Assembly (NCBI GenBank): GCA_030526715.1
Contig: JAUNCG010000005.1
Span: forward strand, 1-64,000
Origin: Eubacteriales bacterium
Lineage (GTDB): Bacteria; Bacillota; Clostridia; Lachnospirales; Lachnospiraceae
Length of the DNA stretch: 64,000 bases
Reading direction: 5' to 3'
Shown here: positions 26,555 to 33,659 of the stretch, piece by piece
How positions within the stretch are numbered: position 1 is the first letter of the stretch
Layout of the letters: each line of letters opens with the position of its first letter
Made by a program: the position numbers and the translations under genes
The notes under the pieces: generated by a model
Databases searched by the model: none
The model's input: the letters and a program-made list of their open reading frames with translations, nothing else
What the model was told of the DNA's origin: nothing

Positions 26555-27904
26555 ATGAAGGATATGACAAAAGGAAGCCCGATGCGGCTGATTCTGCAGT
26601 TTATGCTTCCGGTATTTTTGGGGAATCTGTTCCAGCAGATGTACAATCTGGTGGATACAATGATTGTTGGAAGACTGCTCGGAGTCAACGCGCTGGCGTC
26701 CGTTGGCGCTACCGGGTCTCTGATCTTTGTGGTACTTGGATGGGTCATCGGTACGACCAGTGGATTCGGTGTCATGATATCGCAGAGCTTCGGTGCGCAG
26801 GATGAAAAAAGGATGAGGGAGCAGCTGGCAGCCGCTGTCGTCTGGTGTGTGCTCCAAAGTGTGGTGATGACGATCGTATTTGTACTTTTCAATGACCGGA
26901 TCCTGCATCTGATGAATGCGCCGGACACGATTTTTGAAGGTACAAGGGCATATATGCATGTGATCTACTGCGGGATCTGCGCCTCCTTTTTGTACAATAT
27001 GCTGGCGGCGACTTCCCGTGCGCTGGGGGACAGTAAGACGCCGTTGTATTTTCTGATCATATCATCGCTGTTGAATATCGTGCTGGACTATACGCTGATC
27101 GCGATCATTCCGCTGGGAGTGGCGGGAGCAGCTTGTGCAACGGTGGCTAGTCAGGCGGTATCCGGCGTGCTGTGCTTTCTTTATATTCGTAGAAAATATC
27201 CATTGCTGCGTTTTTGCAGATCAGACTGGGAGCGTGCGCCGCAGCATCTGCTGAGACTGATGAGCATCGGAGCGCCCATGGGACTGCAGTTTTCCATCAC
27301 GGGCATCGGAACTATGATCGTACAGACCGCATTGAATCTTCTTGGCGCGACGTATATCGCGGGATTTTCAGCGGCGATCAAGGTACAAAATACAGTAACA
27401 CAGGTATTCCCGGCCATCGGAGTTACGGTGGCGAATTACACCGGACAGAATCGCGGTGCCGGGGATCTGGGGCGGGTACGTGAAGGTGTGCGCAGCGGTC
27501 TGCTTCTGACAGTGATCTGCGCGATCCTCTGTGCAATATTCGTATTTTTTGGAAGTGATCCATTGACACAGCTGTTCGTCAGCGGAGACGGTGCTGATGA
27601 GGTGATTGCGGCATCTCGGACGCTGCTTCATATCAGCCTGTGGTTCTACATTCCGTTGGGTACGATTTTTATTTTCCGAAATGTACTTCAGGGACTCGGC
27701 TATGGCCTCGTGCCGATGATGGGTGGCATCTTTGAGCTTGCGGCCAGAGCGGTCGGTACGGTGCTGCTGGCTTCGCCCTTTGGATATGCAGGCATCTGCT
27801 TCACAGATCCGCTGGCATGGGTGAGCGCATTGATTCCCCTGATACCTTATTATATTGTTAAAATGAAAAAAATTGTTCTGGAAAGTCAGGGACAGCAGAA
27901 ATGA
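26555..27904 (+). CDS. MATE family efflux transporter
   Basis: 449 residues with twelve predicted membrane helices. The start KDMTKGSPMRLILQFMLPVF and QMYNLVDTMIVGRLLG mark the NorM/DinF-type Na+ or H+ coupled exporters. The substrate cannot be predicted. The ATG is one base after the degV stop, and GGGAG lies inside degV, so translation is probably coupled. Confidence 0.92.
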   Translation: MKDMTKGSPMRLILQFMLPVFLGNLFQQMYNLVDTMIVGRLLGVNALASVGATGSLIFVVLGWVIGTTSGFGVMISQSFGAQDEKRMREQLAAAVVWCVLQSVVMTIVFVLFNDRILHLMNAPDTIFEGTRAYMHVIYCGICASFLYNMLAATSRALGDSKTPLYFLIISSLLNIVLDYTLIAIIPLGVAGAACATVASQAVSGVLCFLYIRRKYPLLRFCRSDWERAPQHLLRLMSIGAPMGLQFSITGIGTMIVQTALNLLGATYIAGFSAAIKVQNTVTQVFPAIGVTVANYTGQNRGAGDLGRVREGVRSGLLLTVICAILCAIFVFFGSDPLTQLFVSGDGADEVIAASRTLLHISLWFYIPLGTIFIFRNVLQGLGYGLVPMMGGIFELAARAVGTVLLASPFGYAGICFTDPLAWVSALIPLIPYYIVKMKKIVLESQGQQK

Positions 27905-27925
27905 CTGCTGCCTTTGGCTTTTTTC
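27888..27925 (+). terminator. Probable terminator after the MATE gene
   Basis: CAGCAG (27893-27898) pairs with CTGCTG (27905-27910), extended by AGG/CCT across a bulge. A T-run follows at 27919-27924. The stem overlaps the stop codon. Confidence 0.5.
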
Positions 27926-28063
27926 TTTTTGCGGAAAACAGAGCCTCTCTGAAGCAGATGTGAAAGGTAAAGCATGATCATATGTATAAAATCAACAAAA
28001 GCAGAGATACTGTCATTGAAAACAAAATTTCAAAATGCTTTACGATGGAAAAGGAGTAAAAAG

Positions 28064-28372
28064 ATGAAAAATACAGGAAAAGGTTTACTGAGTCTGCTGA
28101 CACTCTGCCTCATTTTGGCAGCTACCGGATGCGGTAAAAAAGATGACATGAACGGAAATCGTACGACAGAGAAAAGGATAACGGAAAAGGCACAGACGGA
28201 ATCCGGGATGACGGAGCAGGAGTCTATGGATGGAAAAGTCACGAAGGATGGCGGGGTTCTGGGAGATCTCGGCGAGGACGTTGAGGATGTCGCAGATCAT
28301 GTGGCAGATGGCGCGAAGGATATGGTAGATAATGTAGATGACTCTGTAGATCACGCGACAAAGAAGAAATAA
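28064..28372 (+). CDS. Small lipoprotein of unknown function
   Basis: 102 residues. A lipoprotein signal peptide is clear: KNTGKGLLSLLTLCLILAATG followed by the lipid-attachment Cys27 (AATGC lipobox region). The mature part is hydrophilic, rich in Asp, Glu, Thr and Lys, and ends in repeated Asp-Val-Asp/Ala-Asp-His patterns (EDVEDVADHVADGAKDMVDN) that should be one acidic amphipathic helix. No known domain was recognised. AAGGAG precedes the ATG. Confidence 0.75.
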   Translation: MKNTGKGLLSLLTLCLILAATGCGKKDDMNGNRTTEKRITEKAQTESGMTEQESMDGKVTKDGGVLGDLGEDVEDVADHVADGAKDMVDNVDDSVDHATKKK

Positions 28373-28385
28373 AAACAGGCTTAAG

Positions 28386-28425
28386 GGAAAAAATATCCCC
28401 TGCATCGAAAAATTCGCTGCAGGGG
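28386..28425 (-). terminator. Terminator of the PHP gene (minus strand)
   Basis: CCCCTGCA-t-CGAA (28397-28409) pairs with TTCG-c-TGCAGGGG (28413-28425). Read on the minus strand the stem is followed by ATATTTTTTCCC, a proper T-run. On the plus strand no T-run follows, so it mainly serves the minus gene. Confidence 0.7.
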
Positions 28426-28517
28426 GAAGCTCTGTGTACGGATTTGATATTTCCCGGGGATCCGGCTCAAGAGTATATAGTGTAGATCCAATGCATTTTA
28501 GTAATAAAGAAATCGAA

Positions 28518-29228
28518 TCAGCATACAAAAAGCAGAGAAGCGGCGTCAGCTCTGGTATTCAGAATCAATTCCCGGGGGAAATCTAGCTCCTTTATAAGCG
28601 CTTCCGCATAAGTGAAATCACCTACGTGGGCGGTTCCGTGACTGTCGCTGGAGAGCAGAACCGGGTAACGATACTGCATACAGAGACGCAGGATTTCTTT
28701 ATTATTCTCCCGGGTATCACCCCGATAACTATCCGGAGAAAGAGAAGCATTATTGATCTCAAGAAATACATGATGCTCCATAGCTGCCTGAAGTATGGCG
28801 GGATAATCAGCGGGATAACGGGTATCGTCACAGTGACCGATCACCTTTACATAAGGATGCTTCATCGCCTGAATATAGGCCTCGGTATTTTCCTGACGGG
28901 AACCGGGCTTAAAATTCGGCAGATGAAGACTGGCAATAGCGTAATCCAGATGCGCCAGAGTGGAAGCGTCCAGATCCACCGTGCCCTTCGTATCCAGAAT
29001 ATTTAATTCTACGCCATACCTGAGATCAATACCGCATCGCTGCTTCGGAGCCATGGCGAGGCTGCGAAAATAAGACGTCGTTCCGGAACAAAGAGTGGAC
29101 GGTGCATGATCTGAGATACCGAGCAGCTTCAATCCGCGTGCAGCGGCAACCTTCGCCATATCGGCAATCGTGGCAGACGTACCGTGACCACTGGCAATAG
29201 AGTGAGTATGAATATCTAAGCAGTACAT
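28518..29228 (-). CDS. PHP-domain phosphatase (YcdX-like)
   Basis: 236 residues, a single PHP metal-dependent phosphoesterase domain. Metal-binding motifs: DIHTHSIASGHG near the start, GISDHAP at about 37-43, GVELNI, VIGHCDDTRYP, FLEINNASL and SSDSHGTAHVG. The substrate is unknown; related enzymes act on phosphorylated small molecules. GAGGT precedes the ATG. Upstream lies a non-coding stretch with decayed genes. Confidence 0.9.
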   Translation of the reverse strand: MYCLDIHTHSIASGHGTSATIADMAKVAAARGLKLLGISDHAPSTLCSGTTSYFRSLAMAPKQRCGIDLRYGVELNILDTKGTVDLDASTLAHLDYAIASLHLPNFKPGSRQENTEAYIQAMKHPYVKVIGHCDDTRYPADYPAILQAAMEHHVFLEINNASLSPDSYRGDTRENNKEILRLCMQYRYPVLLSSDSHGTAHVGDFTYAEALIKELDFPRELILNTRADAASLLFVC

Positions 29229-29324
29229 AAGAATACCTCGAACGTATATGATAAATCTATTTTAGACATACAGAGCTCTTTCGTCAAGCTGCGAAGTGAT
29301 TTTGTGCAGGATCTAAGGAGGGCG

Positions 29325-29426
29325 TTACTTCATATCGGTAGAATTTTTAATAGCGATCGTTTTCAGAAAAGTTTTCATCAATTCTTCTGCAAAAGGGATA
29401 TAGGGTTCATCAATATTGGAAACCAT
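29325..29426 (-). pseudogene. Short minus-strand reading frame, probably a gene remnant
   Basis: Within the 355-base gap between the PHP gene and the Big_2 remnant, the minus strand has a 33-codon frame starting MVSNIDEPYIPFAEELMKTF with GAGGG ahead and ending in TAA. It reads like the C-terminus of a normal protein, not like a small peptide. In-frame stops lie just upstream. Family not recognised. The rest of 29229-29583 shows no coding signal. Confidence 0.3.
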
Positions 29427-29583
29427 CTCTATATTCCCTCTTTACTTCTCTTTCGTGATAATAAGTAATTTTATTGTAGTAATTACCCGTAGAAGCAAAA
29501 ATAATCTGTCAGATATTGATAAATAAAGTCTGGTGGGCTTAATATAACTATATCTATTAGTGACAAAACAGGAGGAAATGTGC

Positions 29584-29936
29584 ATGGAGAAAAAAGTATG
29601 GCAATTTTGCTGTCGGCATTATTAGCACTAACACCAGTTTAAGGTGCAATGGCAATAGAGGAGAGTATTGCTGCTCCACTGGCAGAAATGGTGCAAAACC
29701 CGGGAGAAGCTGCCTTAGAGGAGGCTGCAGATAAAAATTTTGCAGAGACAGCGGTTGCGGAAGAAGCTGATGATGATAGTCTTTCAATATGGACAGGTGA
29801 GAGTGATACAGAGAAATTTAATATTTTGAAGGAAGCAGATAAGAAAGGGATGATAAAAGCAAAGGGAAGAGGTACAGCATTGATTACAGTGAAATCAGGA
29901 AATAAGAAGATAAAATGTCAAGTCACTGTACGATAA
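29584..29936 (+). pseudogene. Decayed gene for a secreted Big_2 (Ig-like) surface protein
   Basis: A good start with CAGGAGG (29568-29576) and ATG at 29584 reads MEKK, then needs a one-base shift to enter a signal-peptide frame (MAILLSALLALTPV from 29598). That frame has a TAA at 29640-29642, then continues as GAMAIEESIAAPLAEM to 29936. The C-terminal part (GMIKAKGRGTALITVKSG, then KIKCQVTV) is the end of a bacterial Ig-like group 2 domain. One frameshift, one stop and a much shortened body show a dead gene. Such proteins are usually large adhesins or wall-associated enzymes. Confidence 0.7.
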
Positions 29937-30037
29937 GTGGAAATATATTGTTAGCATTGAGAAATTGCTGTAAATTTAAAGCACTTGAATGGTTTACCTA
30001 CTCATATACGGTATAATTAAATAAGTTATAAATTCTG

Positions 30038-30068
30038 GAACCTCTGCAGTAGTTGCAGGGGTTCTTTG
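30038..30068 (+). terminator. Hairpin terminator downstream of the Big_2 remnant
   Basis: GAACCTCTGCA (30038-30048) pairs with TGCAGGGGTTC (30054-30064) with one wobble; TTTG follows. The T-run is short. Confidence 0.45.
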
Positions 30069-30107
30069 ATATAATGTGTATTATTAAAAAGTGTTATAAA
30101 AATAAAA

Positions 30108-30136
30108 TTGACATTATGAAAAACGTATGATAATAT
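30108..30136 (+). promoter_or_regulatory. Strong promoter of the Rpn-type nuclease gene
   Basis: TTGACA (30108-30113), a perfect -35, stands 17 bases from TAATAT (30131-30136). The predicted leader to the ATG is about 140 bases and is AT-rich. Apart from this promoter and the hairpin at 30038, 29937-30282 shows no further feature. Confidence 0.65.
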
Positions 30137-30282
30137 GATGAACATATAAATTAGTTCTAAAGATTTATTACATTTCTGGAATTCCGGCAGTCGCCATTGA
30201 TTCCGAAAAAGACAACAGAATAATTAAATGGTGCAGCGTGTCGGAAAGACTCCTGACAGGTATGCGCTTAGACAGGAGGAGT

Positions 30283-31338
30283 ATGGGAAAGAAAGACGTT
30301 ATCCAGAAGATATTCTGGGAAGATAATCGTAGATTTGCCGATTTTATCAATGTAGTAATGTTTCGGGGAGAACAGATCATCTCGGCAAAAGATATTGAAG
30401 ATTCAGATGCTTCCGAATATATGCTCTCAGAAGACAGCAGGACGAAGATGGAAGGATATCGTGACATCGTGCGTAAGGTGTCTGCTGATGCAGGTTTTGC
30501 CTTGATAGGAATCGAGGATCAGACAGAGATACATTATGCGATGCCGTTGCGGGTATTGATCTGGGACGCCATGTGCTACGATGAGCAGCTGCGCGGAATC
30601 GCGAGAATGCATGCGGAAAAGAAGGATCTGACAGGTGCAGAATATCTCTCACGTTTTGCCAAAACTGACCGTGTATTGCCGATGTATACCTTTGTACTTT
30701 ACTATGGATCAGAACCATGGGACGGCGCGAGGAATGTGACGGAGCTGATCGATGATCGTTTTTTTACCGGTGTAAGATCGGATGGAAAAATGCTTCCTCC
30801 GTTTTCTTATCCAATTCATTTGATAGAGATACAAAAATATCAGGAGACAGGATTCTTCCAATCAGATCTTCGTGAAGTATTTGAGTTTATCCAGAGAGCC
30901 AGAGACAAGAATGCATTAAAGGATTTATTGAAAACACGTACAGAAAAGTATGAACATATGTCAGTGGACGCAGTACGATTCATAGCGACCGTGACAAGGA
31001 CAAAAGAACTTGAAAGGATAATAGAGAAACCGGAAGTATCCGGGAAGAAAGGAGAGACAAATATGTGTAAGGCAATTGATGATATGATCGCGGAAGGACG
31101 AGCAGAAAGTGAGGAAAAAGCACGAAAGCTTGAGAAAAGATTAAAAGCTGTAGAAGAACAGAATCGACAGTCGGAACAGAAAGCACATCAATCAGAGGAA
31201 AAACTACAGTGGTTAGAGAAAAAGAATCAGGTTGTACTTACATTACTTGCGCAGAATCGTAATGAAGACATTGTCGCTGCATTGCAGGATGACGGTATTT
31301 GCCGGAAGCTGATCGAGGAGCTTGGAATCGGAGCATAG
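30283..31338 (+). CDS. Rpn-family (PD-(D/E)XK) nuclease / putative transposase-like protein
   Basis: 351 residues. The N-terminal two thirds resemble the PD-(D/E)XK Rpn/YhgA-type proteins that are numerous in Lachnospiraceae: KKDVIQKIFWEDNRRFADFIN, IGIEDQTEIHYAMPLRVL (acidic residue before the strand and QxE-type region), then VLPMYTFVLYYGSEPWDG. The C-terminal 110 residues form a long charged coiled coil (EGRAESEEKARKLEKRL) and a short helical end. Rpn proteins are DNA endonucleases that promote recombination. The start is uncertain: AGGAGG is only a few bases before the ATG at 30283, while a GTG at 30238 would add 15 residues. It sits alone among pseudogenes. Confidence 0.75.
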   Translation: MGKKDVIQKIFWEDNRRFADFINVVMFRGEQIISAKDIEDSDASEYMLSEDSRTKMEGYRDIVRKVSADAGFALIGIEDQTEIHYAMPLRVLIWDAMCYDEQLRGIARMHAEKKDLTGAEYLSRFAKTDRVLPMYTFVLYYGSEPWDGARNVTELIDDRFFTGVRSDGKMLPPFSYPIHLIEIQKYQETGFFQSDLREVFEFIQRARDKNALKDLLKTRTEKYEHMSVDAVRFIATVTRTKELERIIEKPEVSGKKGETNMCKAIDDMIAEGRAESEEKARKLEKRLKAVEEQNRQSEQKAHQSEEKLQWLEKKNQVVLTLLAQNRNEDIVAALQDDGICRKLIEELGIGA

Positions 31339-31360
31339 CTTAGAAAAGAAAGATATTCTG

Positions 31361-31413
31361 AAATAAAAATCGAAACGTAAAGTCTATATGACTGGTAGTT
31401 TCGATTTTTATTT
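31361..31413 (+). terminator. Terminator after the Rpn-type gene
   Basis: A perfect 16-bp stem: the 16 bases at 31361-31376 (AAATAAAAATCGAAAC) pair with GTTTCGATTTTTATTT (31398-31413). A-rich and T-rich flanks allow action in both directions. Confidence 0.75.
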
Positions 31414-31457
31414 TTAATGTGCAGTTGTATAACCGTAAAAGTATGGTAAAGTTTCCA

Positions 31458-31486
31458 TTGACCTGTCCTGTTGAAATTGGTAAAAT
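31458..31486 (+). promoter_or_regulatory. Promoter of the riboswitch-controlled transcript
   Basis: TTGACC (31458-31463), 17 bases, TAAAAT (31481-31486). The predicted start near 31493 lies just before the riboswitch aptamer. Confidence 0.6.
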
Positions 31487-31499
31487 GATGTAGAATTAA

Positions 31500-31626
31500 A
31501 TATTGAGCAAAACAGTCGAAAGATTGTTACGCAAAGCTATAGGGCCTGTAAAATGGCAGCCAGTTGCACGAAATATATGTATTTGGAGGGTTGTCTTTGC
31601 CGTGTATGTGAGGGCGCTCTTTTTTT
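31500..31626 (+). promoter_or_regulatory. Cyclic-di-GMP-I (GEMM) riboswitch with downstream expression platform
   Basis: The aptamer (31500-31576) has all the landmarks of class I: closing stem ATATT/AATAT; GCAAAAC; a 7-bp stem AACAGTC/GATTGTT capped by a GAAA tetraloop (31518-31521); ACGCAAAGC; and the receptor helix with TATAGGGCCT and ATGGCAGCCAGTTG. After it, an imperfect stem between GGAGGG (31585 region) and AGGGCGCTCT is followed by seven T (31620-31626), a plausible but weakened terminator. The first gene below is a pseudogene; the intact hybrid kinase and the GGDEF/EAL protein lie further along the same strand. Confidence 0.85.
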
Positions 31627-31672
31627 CGATAAGAACTATTTATAAAGAGCGGTTAAAATGGGGAATTGTTCT

Positions 31673-31900
31673 ATGAGGGAAAACAAAAAAATCAGATGGT
31701 TATCGGTTAGCACTGCGGTTATACTTTTGTGTGCCGGTTTGTGAGGATGCGGAAATAAGCAGGATCCGCATGATGCTGCGAATAGAAAGGTGACGCTTCC
31801 GCTGAAGGAGTTGGTGGAGCTGACGATTGCTGCGCCGGATAGAGGCGAGTATTCGCTGGAGAATGAGCTTCCGCTCTGGAAGGAAATTGAGAAGAGGTGG
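31673..31900 (+). pseudogene. N-terminal remnant of an extracellular solute-binding lipoprotein
   Basis: From the ATG at 31673 the frame gives a lipoprotein signal peptide (IRWLSVSTAVILLCAGL), then a TGA exactly where the lipobox serine would be, then GCGNKQDP. A single change (TCA to TGA) would restore LSGC. The following KELVELTIAAPDRGEYSLEN and LPLWKEIEKR match the start of LplA/YesO-type sugar-binding proteins. After EIEKR the family sequence stops and the frame runs straight into the transmembrane start of a sensor protein, so the rest of the gene was deleted. This is the first gene below the cyclic-di-GMP riboswitch. Confidence 0.75.
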
Positions 31901-33564
31901 ATGGGTATGAAGCTGTTTCATTTCCCATATACGATGCCAGAGTACAGGAGAATGTTTCGGCAAATGTATCGTCGTCTGTTTCTTGTGTTTACCGCAGTAT
32001 TTCTTGTCGCGGCGGGCATGTATTACTCGATCCATGCGCAGAACCGCAGAAACGAAGATGCGCAGATTGCGGAAAAGGTCAATAGCTATGCAAGTGCGGC
32101 GCTTATGAAGCTGAGAGATCTGACCTATAATCTCGGTGCTTCTCAGGAGATCACGGAAATGAGGAATGCCGCGACTGGGGAATTTGATCCGACCTATTAT
32201 TATGCCGCGCAGCGAGAACTGATCTCCTACAAGGTATTAAACAGGCAGGTCAACGGCCTTGCAGTGTATATCTATGATGCGATCTACGTGGCGACCGATA
32301 AAGAGGTAGTGAGCGTGGAGGATTATCAGGAGGCTCTGGCTCCGGGCGTTGCTTTTTCACAGTACGCAAATCGATCGGTGACGCACGTTTTGTTGCCGCA
32401 AAGGATAAAGAAATGCAGCTGGACTACGCGATGCCGCTGATCAATTCTGCCGGGCATAGATATGCGACGTTGTTCATAGAATTAAAGACATCGGCGATCC
32501 GCAGGGAGATAGAAGAGTTGATTCCGAAGGAGTTTGTATATCTTCTTTTTGACGAATCCCATACGCTTATTTTGGGCAATTCGCTGACAACCGGGAAGTC
32601 TTCGTGGCCAACCTATGAGGAGACTCTTGCGGATCGGTTCTATGCGTCGGACGATGAGGATGGGATCGTCTGCTTTATAAAACAGACCGATTCCGGCTAC
32701 CGGAATCAGCGCATTCGGACAGCCATATTGCTGATCGCATTGTTCGCCCTGCTTCTTGTACTGTCGGTACCGTGTTCTCACTTTTTCTGTAAGAGAAGCT
32801 ATGAAGAACGGGAGGAGGTAAGGCATGAGCTTGAAGAACAGAAGAAGATGGTGGAAAACAGCAGAATGCAAATGGAGCTGGCACAGGCGAGGGAGAACCG
32901 GATCCGGGTAAAAAAGGATTTCCACGGAGTGAACCATTGGTATGTCTCCGGAGTTTCTAAAAAAGTTTTTTTTGCCGTTTGAACGAGAGCATATGTATTC
33001 CGATGCCAAGCATTCCGGAACCGATCTCGGAATGGCGATTACCAAGGAGCTGGCAGATCTTATGAATGCCGAAATCCGCGTCACCAGCGAGGTGGGCAGG
33101 GGAAGTAGGTTTGTCATGACGGTTCCGTTTGATCTGGCCGCTTCGGTGGGAGCGACGGAGGAGACAGGAAACGAGGATGTCTCATTGGAGGCGCACCATT
33201 TTGCTGGCGGAAGACAACAGTCTGAACCGGCAGGTGGCGGAGTATGTGCTTTGTGACGCAGGGGCAGAAGTAGTCGCCGTGGTCAACGGTCTGGAAGCGA
33301 TAAAGACATTTGCAAAAGCGCCGACAGGCACCTTTGATTTTGTGATCATGGATGTACGGATGCCGGAAATGGACGCTCTGGAAGCAAACGCGGAGGATCC
33401 GGGCATTATCCTGTGTGGATGCGAGGACAGTACCGATCATTGTGGCATCTGCGAATGCATTTGCGGATGATGTCAGAGAGTGTCTGGAAGCGGGAATGAA
33501 CGATCATGTGGCGAAGCCGATCGATATTGCAAACCTGCTTTTGGTCTTGAAAAAATATCTATAG
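31901..33564 (+). pseudogene. Broken hybrid sensor histidine kinase gene
   Basis: Read in pieces across four frame changes. Part 1 (to about 32400): YRRMFRQMYRRLFLVFTAVF transmembrane helix and an extracellular sensor region. Part 2 (about 32400-32930): rest of the sensor, second helix (AILLIALFALLLVLSV) and a coiled coil, then an abrupt loss of the phosphoacceptor histidine domain and most of the ATPase. Part 3 (about 32940-33170): GMSPEFLKKFF and the GTDLGMAITK box of the ATPase end. Parts 4 and 5 (to 33564): a receiver domain (ILLAEDNSLNRQ, IMDVRMPEMD, then IIVASANAFADD and HVAKPIDIANLL) split by another shift near 33400. It cannot be functional. It is a paralogue of the intact kinase that follows. 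Confidence 0.8.
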
Positions 33565-33572
33565 AATATCGA

Positions 33573-33611
33573 CAGTAGTACCTCTGTTTCTTCGAATGAA
33601 GGAGGATACTG
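33573..33611 (+). other. Hairpin before the intact hybrid kinase gene
   Basis: CAGTA (33573-33577) pairs with TACTG (33607-33611), with CCTC/GAGG and TTC/GAA helices inside. No T-run follows, so it is an RNA structure or a decay boundary and not a terminator. Confidence 0.35.
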
Positions 33612-33659
33612 CAGAACCGTCGGGATGATGAAAAATAATGGATAGTAGGTAAGGTAGAG

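Noticed and set aside
33573-33611. Second cyclic-di-GMP riboswitch before the intact kinase
   Set aside because: The hairpin has none of the conserved aptamer bases (no GAAA-capped stem, no ACGCAAAGC).
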